Below, piece after piece: positions 48,001 to 62,000 of a stretch of DNA of 64,000 nt (position 1 is its first letter; each line of letters starts with the position of its first letter). The notes under the pieces were generated by a model that was not told the origin of the DNA, ran no database searches, and saw only the letters and a program-made list of their open reading frames with translations. This DNA is from Notospermus geniculatus. Lineage: Eukaryota; Nemertea; Pilidiophora; Heteronemertea; Lineidae. The stretch covers positions 22,785 to 86,784 of the forward strand of contig NMRB01000706.1 of assembly GCA_002633025.1 (NCBI GenBank). Reading direction: 5' to 3'. Position numbers and translations under genes: made by a program.

Positions 48001-48458
48001 GTAGCATTTTTGCCAAATTTGTCTCTTATTCAGCTTCCTTGTTGTTTTCCTGAAGACCAGTGTTCATTACTTGAAGGAGTATCTTTCAAAGGTAGTTGCA
48101 TGAATCTATGAGTACATGTACTAGTACGTCTCTTGACTCTGCTGTTCCACTGGAATTACATGCATCTTGATTGTTGTTCAGTAATGACCTTTGGACAATG
48201 TGGGGGTGCTGAAGTGGCTCAAATACAGGGCAAATACTGTAGAAGGTAGGCCAGGCCACCAGGCACGAGAGAGTGAAGGGGAATTGCTAATGCTATCATA
48301 CCACCAATGGTAAGAGGAGGTATCTCGTCATCTACAACTACATTCCGCTGACATTTGGAGGAGACAACTATATTCGACTACTACAACAACTACATTCGAC
48401 TAGTAGAAGGGGGCGCCTCTACATTTGAACGAGACTACCAGCTACATTCCGCCGACTG
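48001..48458. other. RPF1 downstream DNA, no gene seen
   Basis: Non-coding. From about 48330 to 48450 the words ACTACATTCGACTA and CTACATTCCGC recur loosely, forming a degenerate repeat just before the SINE. Confidence 0.5.
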
Positions 48459-48738
48459 AGGAGCATGGTAGCCTAGTGGTTACCACGTCCGCTCAGCAAA
48501 TGGCAGGTCTTGGGTTCGAATCCAGCCCGGGTCATATGGGATTTCTTTCCCGGCTCTTCAGTCCGTCGCATGGGACAGTAAGCCGTGGTGCCTTGTACCT
48601 TGTGTCTATGCAAAGGCAAGTAAAACACCCCATCCAAGTGAGGAACATGAGTAGCTTGTGATGGCCTCCTCCGTACTTACCTGGGCCAATAATGCTATAG
48701 CGTCAGCCCTGACGGAAAAATTGAATACAAATACAAAT
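48459..48738 (+). mobile_element. tRNA-derived SINE
   Basis: The head has an RNA polymerase III A box (TAGCCTAGTGG, 48469-48479) and B box (GGTTCGAATCC, 48513-48523) spaced as in a tRNA. A tRNA-unrelated body follows, then a short tail of GAATACAAATACAAAT. It is not a functional tRNA gene: the anticodon and acceptor regions do not fold into a proper cloverleaf by eye, and it continues far past the tRNA length. Confidence 0.85.
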
Positions 48739-51700
48739 GGATGCAACTGGGTGGAATCATTCATGCACTTAATATTTAAAATCATTTGATATTTATTATT
48801 ACTTCATTTTATCCCAATTTATAGGTTGGTTACATAAACTTGGTATATTACAAGCAGCTGATGAGGACAATGATGCAAACGAGCACAGACAAAACTGTCA
48901 CTGCACTACTACTGCCACATGGCTCCATTTTTGAGCCCGAATAACACGTTGTGGGTGATGATAAAATAGCATTGGTAAAGTCCTGAGCCCATTTGGGCAG
49001 TGTCTCACTCTTGCTGCATGGTTTCCACAAGCGTTGTTTCATTCTTGCTTGCAAAACAACAGGTGAAGAGTTTTGACATGACCAACATGAATGTACCATG
49101 GCATGTCAAAGGCACACCAAGAGCAGGAAACTGCTGATGTGGGTTCTGGACTTTCCAGAGAGGAAATTTACTGAACCCCAATAAAATTGCAAAATAGACC
49201 ATTATAACATATAAAGAAAAACTTGTGCTTTGAGTTCTAATGCAAAAATTCTTCTTCTTTTGGAGTTGGATGATTCCAAAGAAGGAGTGAAATATCAAGT
49301 TTATGAGACTTTTACACCTTATGTACAACTGAACAACTCTGATGGCTACTAGGAGGAAGGGTTTTCACCAGTTCCAGCTTCATCCCCAAATTACCTGTTC
49401 CCAACACGACTCTCGTCGTCATCATCATCACGATGTCTTAAGTACATAATAACTAACAAAGTCTGCGTTGAATGTAAAACAAGCACCTCTTAAATATATA
49501 CCCTAATGTTTTGATAAAATATGCTAACATTTAATCAATGTACCAGTAGTAGTCTGGGCAAGGGCTAGAGGGACTGTACACTGCTCCATCTGCATGTCAC
49601 CGAGGATGTACGCACAGGTACAAACATGTCAATCAGAATAAACAAGACAACTGTGGTCGAAGCCACTGCAAATGAGCAGAATTGGGAGTTCGTACACAAC
49701 ACAATAACAACACAAGTTCAAAACAATCAAACCAGAGTACCCGTGGGTAGAACAATGCAAGTTTCTGAAGGGACATAAACTTTATGTTTTACAACTATAT
49801 GACGGACAAGAATCTTGAGTATAGAAGGGACGTGAAAAGGCAAACTGCCCAACCCAATTTTCTGGAAAGAGGAAATAAATCATTCATTTCACAAGCTTTC
49901 CCAGAAAAAAAACCCAGAACTAATCAGCATTCTCAGTCAGAATCGCACTTGCATTTGAGTGAAATTTTTGCCTTCCATTGACAAGTGTTCATTGATAAAG
50001 ATATTTAGAGACCTTTTATTGTATCAAGACAACAGAAAGGTCAAGTTAATGCAAAATTTGACCAAGATAAACCCACATCTATTTTGGCATTACCATCCAC
50101 CAATCCATCATGCATCAAATATAAAGTGATTGTCTCTCTCAAAAGCTGCAGAAAAGAATAAACACATAGTTTTCTTCCATACTAACTTGTTTACATGACC
50201 CAACAACTGTACACAAACATCTCCTAAGGAGTGCACAGGCATCGGGGTTGACGTGAAAAGTATTATAGATACATGAAAATCTATATACAAAGTTACACAT
50301 AAAACATATTTATACAAACACCCAATGAGCCATGATCAATACAAAACATGAATTATTATCTCAACAATAACTTATGATTAACCTCAAAGATTTCTGCACA
50401 AAACTTCTACAAATAATAACGTGAAGGGCTGAAATGAACAGGCATTACTAAAAGAGTACATGTATCTGTCAACATACGATGCAGCATCTTTTTGAAGGTA
50501 CACAGCAGAGCAGTGTTCATCACATTCCTTTACATCACTGATAGAGACTGCCTGCTGGCCACTTGTTTGCAGATCCTGTAAGAACTACCCGGTACCCAAT
50601 AGTCCATGGACCACCATCACTTTTCACCTCTGGGATCTCTTCTACATAGAGCCTGAGGAAGACCCTGATTGGGGTCGAAAATTTGCGAAATATTCGGAGA
50701 CGACTTTCCGATTTATTGACCACTATCACTAGTGCCCAATTCATGCGCTGACCCTTTCATAACCCCTCTGCATTTTCATGCCGGAGGAAGGTGTTCTGAA
50801 CAGTATTTCTCTGAACCAAAGTTACGAGAAATGACTCTTCACATTTACTTTTCCGGCATGACATACTGAGTCATGCTTGCCCTTCATTTACCCTGCGGAT
50901 TTGCAGTTTATTTGTACAAGTTTGTGCAGACCAACATGTACAGAGAAAACAAGGCATAGGCCTACAGATCACTGCATGACGAAGGGCCTGCCAAGATTCA
51001 ACAAACAGTGATCTAGGCTACACCTAGAATTGATATCACCTCAACTTGGCAAGAAATGCTCAAAGTCAATGTAAATACCCTGGACTCTGAGCATGGAAAA
51101 TTCTTGCTGACCTAGGGTGCAATGAATTGTATCACTTAAAACGAAATAGGTTCCTGATGAACTGACATCCACTCATCAGCTGAAGAATTCTCCAAAATAT
51201 ACGCGACGTGAAATTCTTCATTCCTTTTTGAAATTGCTATTTACAGCTGTGCGATTTCACCTACATCCAACCATCTGGCAAATTCACTGGTATTCAATGC
51301 AGAAATTTCCAGTGATTCTTTACAAAAAAAGCAACGCCCAGGTAATTATGAACTTTAATTCAAGAGTGTGAAAATCGGGGCCCAACACTAGACTTCAACT
51401 GAGACCAATTTTTTCCCTTACAGTGACAAACCCTGAGGTGTCATAATCTGGCAGCAAAAACCATGGGTAAACCCAACCAATGAAATTGCCCCAACTAAAC
51501 AAGGACAATGCCCTGTCCTACACACCCTATGTACAATGTATGAGTGAATGGCAAGGAGGCACATGCTTCAGCTTCATGCGCTAACAATGAGGCTCCCAGA
51601 TTACTGTAGTAGGGCCTACAAAGCATGAGCAGACACTTTCCATAAGAATGGGCGAGTCTCATGGCGAAATATTTGAATAAAGCAATTCAGAAGACACTGT

Positions 51701-53091
51701 TTCACTGCTGCCCTGAACTTGGCAAAGTACAAACTTGAACCCAGTGAGTTATAATATTCTTAGATGATTACTGTATGTAGCTTAATTCACATTTGAGGTA
51801 AATCATGAAGCACATTATTTGCATTAAAATGAGTCTATACATTATATTCAGCTATGGTCATTTTCATGTCTTTCATTTGGTGGGGCCTCCAGCTACATTC
51901 AATACAATTGTTTCAGCAAAGGCTAAGCCATATTTCAGGAGAAATCGACTATTTTGAAACCAAGACTACACTTCAAATGAAATTCATTGTAACGGTTCAT
52001 GTGTATTACACAAGGAGACATTACCTGATTCTCTCAATAAACTAAAAAAATTTCCATCATTATCATTAAAATAAAATCATTGTGGAGAGAATTCTTACGA
52101 CAGTTTGAAATCCTTGTTGTCCTGATTTTCAGTTTGCCCCCCCCCCCCCGATCTGAGCCATAGGTAGTCCTGCACTAACACTAGCCTTGACTACGTAGCA
52201 CCATTAGCATGTATGAGTATCAATCCATCATAAAGACTGATTTACTTGGTGAAAACTTTCAGAAAACCACCCAGTTTTTACTTTCACCCATCCAAATCAA
52301 TACCATCATTATAAAATTTCTTTTCAGTTGCCAATTACCCCAAAGAATGCATGATCTTGATTTGTGTCATTCACAATATACAATGCGCTACGCTTTACTG
52401 TACGTACATGTACCGGTATGCAGTGGACCAGTGATTACCCAAAGTTTCACGAAAAAAAAATCTTCTCATCTCAGAGAGTTTGAGTAAATGATTTTCCTAC
52501 TCCTTAAACCAGCAGTGGAAGGAAGGCCATTGGAAAGCAGCACATTTTGAGCAAATCTGCCCACTCTTTCCTCAAACTAAGATATACCAATAACTATCAA
52601 GGTTCAACATGAAAACAACAATGAAAACTAACAACTCAAAACGTTTTCATTACTTCTGGCTGCTTTTCTGAAAATTTCCGCACACCCCTGAGGGCTGTAA
52701 AATGTTCTGTCTTTATGCCTTGAAAGGCCTAGGGTCGTATCACTGCAGAATCTTGCTGTATCCAGTTATTAAAGTCTTAAGATTCTGCAACTTTCGTCTT
52801 CCTATGATGAAAATCAGCCAAAGCCATCTAGTGGAGATACGAATACGTTCCATAACAGGTGTATTTACATAACAAATGTTCGAATATCACCTGTGAGACA
52901 AGAAACAGCACATAGAGTACGGTATCCTGTATTTCTAAGTGCTTGTAACTTTTAGAGCCACGCTTCAAGTGCTGCTTGGCTGTACTTGTTATTGTACAGT
53001 GGTGTGTGTGTGACACACACCTCAGTGTAATGGTTCCTGTGCTCGGCACTGTTACATTAGGCGAATATACATCAGTGGAGAGTGTTCAGTA
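48739..53091 (-). other. Probable PHACTR 3' untranslated and intergenic DNA
   Basis: About 4.3 kb without a convincing exon on either strand. Several minus-strand AATAAA words could serve the PHACTR transcript, so a long 3' untranslated region is possible. A degraded relative of the AGBL5 foldback (GGGGTCGAAAATTTGC) lies at about 50660-50685, a 13-base C run at 52137-52149, and a GTGTGTGTGACACACAC palindrome near 53004-53020. Confidence 0.45.
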
Positions 53092-56000
53092 TCAAGGCCG
53101 ATGAAACCTGGAAAAAGAACAAAGAAGTCATTTGTACTCATCTCATAATGGGCATGTTAATGAAATTTGACAGTAGCCTACAAGACAAAATGCTCGTTCT
53201 AACAGAGCCAGTTATCAGTCTCACCTTGTGAGATGTTTGCTCTCCTTGTGCACAGGCATCTCAGTACTCTTGTATTCATTGAGTTCCTTTCGAATTGCTG
53301 CCTTGTCTTTTGGCGTTAGCCTCGTCCAGGGCTTGTCTGCTTTCCTATCGTAATCGTGGCAATCCGTAAATTCTATGTAGTCGCTAAATTTGATGATTTT
53401 TCGTTCTTTCAACTCCTCTATAGTCGGCCTAAAACTCAACTGAAAGAGCAAGCAGGGAAAGAGTCAATCCAATGCTGCAAATGTGCACGCATTTCTTGAG
53501 ATTCCATGGCCTTAGGACAATTTCTGATGGACTGAAGCGAAGTAAAATCTAATGTAGGAGGAAAGGTCGAGCCCCCTAGGAAAGCCATACAGGGTCAACT
53601 CACTTTTCTTGTTAAAACTTTTTTAGTTTCCTCTTTCTCCTTACGGATTTCATCTTGTGTTAATCCTGAAAAATAAAAGGGGGCCATTAGACTTACTCTC
53701 TAAGGAAATCATCCCTGGTGCCCATCATGGTAAACGAGTTAAAGAACAGCTCCAATCTGATGTGGGAGGATTTCTACTTTGAAGAAACCAGTATACAGAA
53801 GTAAATTACTGAACAGAGGGCCTTTCATTACTGCAGGTATAGATAGAAACTGATTTCCACTTTGACATGGTATAAAAGTCAGTGGTAAACACTTTATTCT
53901 AAGTTGTTTCATTCCTATATAAAAAGCCTGGCTAACTAAGCTTTTGAGACCTGACACGAACAAGTGTCAAGTAAATGCTGATAAATCTCCGTATACCAAA
54001 ATTATATCACGTCCAAACAACAAACTAAGAAAGAAACATGGGTAATATAGGTAACCATGACAACATAACATTGATATTTAGATCTCTTCTTGATATCGCA
54101 GCAGCAGATTCTGAAGATTCATGTAAAAAACGTGTCAAAGAAATACTCACTGTGCAGGATATTCCTATTTTCTAATTCTTCCTGAGACGGCCGTAGACTC
54201 AACCTCCTGCAAAGGCAACGCAGATTGTGTGTTAACTTTTTGATCACTTTATAACGCATGGCGATAAACACCAGCAGCCCAATCGAGAATACAATGTTCA
54301 GAATCACGAGTGTAATCCAGTTTCTGGGAGCACTTTGGAGACCAAGGTTGCCAGAGTTCACATTCATCCACCTAAATCGTCAGCAAGCATGTCCAGTTCA
54401 TATCCAATTCTCTGTCGTTAAGCTGTTTTCCCTAATAGTTTCTGTTTTTGTCGGTGTAAAAGTCTGAAATCAAATGATGCAGTCCTGCAGACCCTCAAGG
54501 TCTTTGTTCAAACAAAAAGATAAGTCCTAGGGGGGTAATCAGTTCTGTTTCAGCAGTGGATTATATTGTTATGGTATCCAAGTACACTGTGAGTATGACG
54601 CAGATATCCAAGATGAAATTTATCACTATGACACCTAGGATCCTATTCAATGAAATCCAGATATTCTTAACGTGATACGCCGCATTATAAGTAGCACAAC
54701 ACAAGCAGACGAATAATGTACACCAGTAATGTTACACTGTGACAAGGTTCCGTAAGGAGTACATGAATCAAAACTGGACACTAATGAGTGAGTCAGCTTT
54801 TTATGGCAGAAGCTACTAGAAGAAGCCAATCCTTGCCAAGTAGAAATTGTCACACAAATTGGTCACTTTTTCAGGTTAGACAATGTCAAGTCACAGATGA
54901 AAGCAGGTTTATGTCAGTCAACAGAATAAATAAATATTCAAATGGTTTGTATGAGGTATCGGCCTGATACCGGTAAGTAGTCCGTAAGTTGTCAAAGTCA
55001 GGTGATTGAGTCATACAATCATCCCTGTATCACCGCACAGCTTGGTACAGTCATGCAAGCACCCTGGTGTAATTTGGAATGTCCCAAGAATGAGTCCCAC
55101 TGGACACCACTAGTTTGAGCGTTTGCGTCAAAGTGCAAAAAATTGTATAGCCCACGAAAATGATGACACCCGGTGCATCAAGATAGATCTTATCGGAGAG
55201 ATATACAGCCAGTCATGACGTACAAGGTGATAAGATAAACTCTAGACAGGTTATCTTGATCACGGCTGTGCCCAGCCCCAGAGTGTCGAGCAAACTGAAC
55301 ACAGCTCATGACAATTCCTGCTCAAACTGCTATCAACACACTGTGACTAATAAAGCACATTTCCTGGAACATTCTCCAATACTTCTCATGCCATTATTAG
55401 AATCCCTGGATAATAAAACACAATTGCTGATTACCCTTCTTAAGCTGCTTCAGACTTCCATATATTACTGATTTAATACTGAGATGTGGGTTATCGCTTA
55501 TAAAGAACAATGTCCCTGAGATTAAATCAATAAACTGATGACGTCATCACAATAGATCAGTGTGATGATGTCATTTTTCCTGGATTTTCACCTGTAGGAT
55601 TTCACAAGGTTATTCACAGCCACATGGCAAAGGTGACTCAAGGGGTGTGTTACTAAAAATAGACTGCACCCAAATCAGCAAAGGGAGGTGTGTGTCGCAG
55701 CATGCAAGTACCGGTATTATAGGACTTATACATACATTTGTATGCCGTGTTGCCAGCGATTATGGAAGTGAAAACAACTTTCATTTCTTGGTATTGCCAC
55801 TTAACAACAGGGTGTGAACAACAGACTTGAAATGACCCCAAGGCTTGCCTTGGATGTCTCGGTATGGTTTTGTCACTGGGCAAACATGCACTTAACCTTT
55901 TGTCCCCACCTAGAGTCCCAGGCTATCCAAGGACACCCTACCAGTGACACCTGCAGGAGCGAGAGCAAGGCCAGCTCTGCAGCTTGGAAACTTTTCACCA

Positions 56001-59000
56001 AATTGGTATATTTTGGGTTCAATTTCTAACCTTGATAGCAGTGGCCCTTTGGCCTTGGCTAAAGCAAACAATATGGACCTTGTCTTATAAAGAAAATGTC
56101 AACTTACCGAGTTAGTTTCTGACCTACAACTTCTCGTTCTCGTAACTTCTCCGCATCAGATTTACATGGCAGGATATTGCGACATTCTAATTCAGATTTA
56201 GGGGGTCTATTGCTAAGGAATCGTGCAAGGCTGTCTCTTCTTGCTATCTTCGATGCCCACCCTAGAAATTAAATGAAGTGAATTGAAATGTTATGTTACT
56301 GGTTAAGTCCTATGTTGGAAGTCGTTCATAAAACTGCATTGCGTAGCAATAAGTGTTTTCCTATTTTGGTCTCAATATCATTGTCAAGCTGGATGCCCTT
56401 GAACTTTGATAGAGACTGTTTGAATGTCTCATCTCGTACTGGATAGAAGATCACAATGGACAGTCTGTTTCCTTCAAAAGGGCCAAAGTTCATTTGACTG
56501 ATCCACGCTGCAATAACAACAGGGTGTGAACAACAGACTTGAAATGACCCCAAGGCTTGCCTTGGACTTCTCGGTATGGTTTTGTCACTGGGCAAACATG
56601 CACTTCAACCTTTTGTCCCCACCTAGAGTCCCAGGCTATCCAAGGACACCCTACCAGTGACACCTGCAGGAGCGAGAGCAAGGCCAGCTCTGCAGCTTGG
56701 AAACTTTTCACCGAATTGGTATGTTTTGGGTTCAATTTCTAACCTTGATAGCAGTGGCCCTTTGGCCTTGGCTAAAGCAAACAATATGGACATTGTCTTA
56801 TAAAGAAAATGTCAACTTACCGAGTTAGTTTCTGACCTACAACTTCTCGTTCTCGTAACTTCTCCGCATCAGATTTACATGGCAGGATATTGCGACATTC
56901 TAATTCAGATTTAGGGGGTCTATTGCTAAGGAATCGTGCAAGGCTGTCTCTTCTTGCTATCTTCGATGCCCAACCTAGAAATTAAATGGAGTGAATTGAA
57001 ATGTTATGTTACTGGTTAAGTCCTATGTTGGAAGTCGTTCATAAAACTGCATTGCGTAGCAATAAGTGTTTTCCTATTTTGGTCTCAATATCATTGTCAA
57101 AGCTGGATGCCCTTGAACTTTGATAGAGACTGTGTGAATGTCTCATCTCGTACTGGATAGAAGATCACAATGGACAGTCTGTTTCCTTCAAAAGGGCCAA
57201 AGTTCATTTGACTGATCCACGCTGCAGGGGTGTACCATTAACAAGAAATGGAAAGAATGGCAAATGGTCTGCTTGCCTGATTTCTACCCTTCAAAAGTTC
57301 TTCAAACAAAACAATTTGGGAAGTGAATTTGACCTATGAACTTTGCCCCTCATGAATGACAGAGATTGTCACAGAATGTCCGCTGTCAACCAGTCTGGAA
57401 TTTAATATCCTGATTGTTCAAACAAATAGGCCCGAGTCGATCCGAATCACCTGACCCTAATGATTCATTCAATAAATTCATTGTACACTTGGGATACTTG
57501 AGTAATGATTTTTTTCATAAATGGCCATAAGGTATCGATGAATCAAGCCACAATCCACATGTGACCCGTGACAGCAAAAAATTAAAAAAGTCAGAATGCG
57601 CACAGGAGAAGACCCAAGGTGAACCAACGGATTGTTGATTTCAGCATTGTCTGCCCATTGTGAAATTTGACTTTGTCCATTTCTGCAATTATTCTCTTGT
57701 GTCATCTTGGGTCTTCTTTCCGGCGCATTCCGACTCATTTTGCTGTCGCGTGTCACATATCGACAATTTCCTATCAACCTAAGGTTGGATGTGGCAAATG
57801 TCAAATATTATGATATTCGATGACACCATGTTACTCATTACACCATGACCTGAATAAAAAATTTGAGGTATGTCCAGTCACAGCAGAATACGCATTTTAT
57901 GTTGGTGAAAGGACCATGCAATTACACCTAAAAAAACATGGAAAAGAGAATGAACTCTTAGGTAGAGGAAACCAAGAACCGATAACAAGGTTGTAAAAAT
58001 TTCAATGGGTGTAAGTCCATGCACCTTAGCCAATATCCACCTAACTTTAAATTGATTTTCATTCAAATAGACAGTGTTTATTATTCACACTGCGGCCCAG
58101 GGCTGCCCAACTGGGTCATATGGCACATATAACTCAATGGGATACTTTACTGCCATTAGACTTACAGGCCGCCTGTTAGCGGTCCTAGAACGTCACAAAA
58201 TTTGACGTCACAGACGTAAGTCATGGCCTCCATGCCATTATGGATGATGTTGTGGCGTGCATTTCTTCTCCGTGACGTCAAATTCCATGACGTTCTAGGG
58301 CCACTAACTGGTGGTGGCCTCTTACGACAGGAAAATCTCCAATTGGAAGCAGCACAGACAAGTCTTCCAAAGCATCCCCTCTCATCCAGACATCATTTTG
58401 TTCTGGTGTACATAATGTTGACAGAGGACAGAAAAAGCAGAGTCAGCGATGGTGGGAGCCAACATGCATTTAGGCAAATGTCAAATATTATGATATTCGA
58501 TGACACCATGTTACTCATTACACCATGACCTGAATAAAAAATTTGAGGTATGTCCAGTCACAGCCGAATACGCATTTTATGTTGGTGAAAGGACCATGCA
58601 ATTACACCTAAAAAAACATGGAAGAGAATGAACTCTTAGGTAGAGGAAACCAAGAACCGATAACAAGTTGTAAAAATTTCAATGGGTGTAAGTCCATGCA
58701 CCTTAGCCAATATCCACCTAACTTTAGATCGATTTTCATTCAAATAGACAGTGTTTATTATTCACACTGCGGCCCAGGGCTGCCCAACTGGGTCATATGG
58801 CACATATAACTCAATGGGAGTCTTTACTGCCATTACAGGCCGCCTGTCAACGATCCTAGAACGTCACAAAATTTGACGTAAGAGACGTAAGTCATGGCCT
58901 CCACATCATTATGGATGACGTTGTGGCGTGCATTTCTTCTCTGTGACGTCAAATTCCATGACGTTCTAGGACTGCTAACTGGTGGTGGCCTCTTACGGCA

Positions 59001-62000
59001 GGAAAATCTCCAACTGGAAGCAGCACGGACTTAGCTTTTGACAACTCTTCCAAGCATCCCCTCAATCTCATCCAGACATCATTTTGTTCTGGTGAAGTAC
59101 ATAATGTTGACAGAGGACAGAAAAAGCAGAGTCAGCGATGGTGGGAGCCAACATGCATTTGCAGGAATTCCAGGAAATAGTAGGTCATAAGCTTTTTGCA
59201 AGAACAGCAGTTGCATGTGGTATCAGTAGTGGTGGAAAAGCCACAAATTATTTTAGTACATATCTTTGCTCCAGGTGGCAGCACCATACAGAGAGGTGGG
59301 TGGCAATGTGGAAGTAGGGAGGAAATTGACAGATAGAGGCTGTTAGACGTGAAAAGATGATGGAAAGAAATGTACATGTACCAGTAATTGAAAGCCTGAT
59401 TGTCCTATTCAACCTAGACCATATATCTTAAGCTGTATCTGAACACCAAAAATTTGCCTAACAGCCTCAACAGAAATTCTGCAGTCAAAAGCAGAGCGAC
59501 TGCCTTCCACACCTAAATCATAATTCATCTATACCTCGAGAATTTTCAATGTTAGACCAAGATTTTGGCAAACGATATCGTATAGGCTTTTTCCGACTTC
59601 CTGAAAATGATATTAACAATGAGAAATACAGTAAGTGGATAGATTCCAAACCTCAAGCATCTAGGCACACTATGTGGCTGTTTTTGCATTCACAGTGTAG
59701 GGGCAGCCGAACTTTCTAAAAAGCCATACTTCTGTGCCACCCAGAAAACCACATGTGCACTGATTTTCCTGAACTATGGCGTCATATCATTCAATGTGTA
59801 TCTAGGCCAAGTTTGAATTTCATGGTGGCAATACGACGGTTGTGAACGTACTATCAAATCACATATTTTCAAGATACAGCCTCAACAGCCTGCTGGTTAC
59901 AGGAAAATTCGTCCCCGGAAAATTCGTTCCTGGAGAATTCGTCCCCAAGGAGAATTCGTCCCTGAGGAAAATTCGTCCCTGGAAAACTCGTCCCTGGAAA
60001 ATTCGTCCCCGAGGAAAATTCCTCCCCATGGATTATTCCTGGGAAATTCATTTGGACTTTTCTAGGATATGTCTGCCAAGCCGTATCGAGTACGGTGCAA
60101 ACAAATGACAAGCACCAAGTCATCATTATTGGACATATCTCAACAATTCAATGGGAAAATTCAGTCTTAGCCTTTATACTCAAAGAGCCTATATGCAGAC
60201 AGCACTCTCAAAATAAATCACAGGGATATTACGACCATCTCCAACAGCATGTGAAGCCAAAAAGAAACCTGCCTGAGACACCTCCCATGCTCCGGTGAGG
60301 TGGAGCTGTTTTTTTTTCTTTTGGCACCATATAAAGTTTGAGATGATTCCTTCCACTGCTGTTGTCGATCTGGATAACTTGGCATGGAATATTGCCATCA
60401 TCCAGATAGACAATTTGTATCCCTGTTATATGTGTATGATACAACTCCTCACCTGGGAATAGCGGCCACTTTATATGGTTTCTTACATGTACTGGTACAT
60501 GTACCGGTACTTTAATTTCAAAGAAAAGGCATGTTAATTATGTGTTCTTTTGCCGCATATCAAGCTGAGAGTCATATACAGAGTTCTAAAATTGAGCGAT
60601 CAGTTTGTACTCCGCCAGTCACATGTGCACTCACTTCTAAAGGCACTAAAAGCAACAAAGTGCCACATTTCAAGAGAATAACAGGTGTCCCAAATGACTT
60701 CCCCAAGATCTCACGTCAGATTTGCAGGATCTGAATTCATGGCATTCTGAGTTGACAGATATTTGCATGTTGCTATGAAGGATATGAATTAGAATCATTT
60801 CTACTTGGTTAGAATAGCCACAGAACACCAGGAAACTGTATCTCTTTTCGGAATCAATACTCACCTTCTTCATCATCGTCATCCCTCCATCTGATCTCGC
60901 CGTCATCGGAGTCATCGTTCTCTGGGATGTTCTCCTTATCACTCTCAATCCTGAAGCAGAAAATACACTTTAAAGAAGGAGCACAAATGATGATATTTTG
61001 GTGGCTGTCAGACTGAGAACATCAATTAACCCCAAATTTTGAATCACTCATTCTAGTTTTCTAACTAAGATCAATTCTGCTCTGTCAGACCACTTATTAA
61101 ACCACGCGTATGGTCGTATTGGATTTGTGACTGGCCATTTGACCCCAAAAATCACATTTCTGGAAAACCATAAAATGAAGTCGTACAGAATGAAGATTCC
61201 AAAAAGCTAAATTTGCACATATGGCACAAACACCTGGGTAAAACACAACAGTCGCTGCACTATTTACATAAGCACAAAACTCTCTTGCTATGTGCATTTG
61301 GACTTAGGACCCAACACCTCATCATTTGAAGCTGAAATCAACATTTGCATCAGCGGGGGACACAGGGAAGGGGACCATGAACACCATCGGACAAACCAGA
61401 AGCTTCCAACACGTTATTTGCCACCACAAAACAAAGCTTACTCTCGAGGTTTCTCCACATTAATATTCGGGCTGAAAGAGCATTAGTATTTTTAAACATC
61501 GATGGAGGAAAAACAGCAGACATGTATTGTAATTTGCACTTTCAATATGTTTGGTTATTTAACCCACTCTAACTGAAGCGAACTGCAATAGATTTTGATA
61601 ATTACTCCACCAAGAAACAGCAAAGCATGTTCAAATACAGCCTTCCGATTTTCCGATTTTTATGACTGAATTCCATGGGTAAGCGTATCCAAGAAAAGCC
61701 AACACTTGAAGCAATAACAGATCATTCGTATGCTCTATCCCACATTTGAGAACATGATGTAATTTCCTAAACAAATGACAAGTTTTATCCAATGTCACAA
61801 TGTCATGAAGTCTCCTTGCACGTGCTGATGAAGACACTGACGTTTAGGAAGCTCGTATCCAAATTTTAAGAACTCAGAATACTATCACAGTATGACGATA
61901 TCTCATGGAGTATGCGGAAACAATTCCTATTAACTTCCACTTCTCATTAAAGTCATTTCCGCCGTCATCAGGTCCTGATGTAATTTAATATCCAAATTTG

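Noticed and set aside
48463-48535. Functional tRNA gene
   Set aside because: Pol III boxes are present, but the sequence continues into a SINE body and a cloverleaf with proper acceptor stem is not apparent.
59842-60126. Open frames over the minisatellite on both strands
   Set aside because: The open frame follows from the repeat unit, not from coding constraint.
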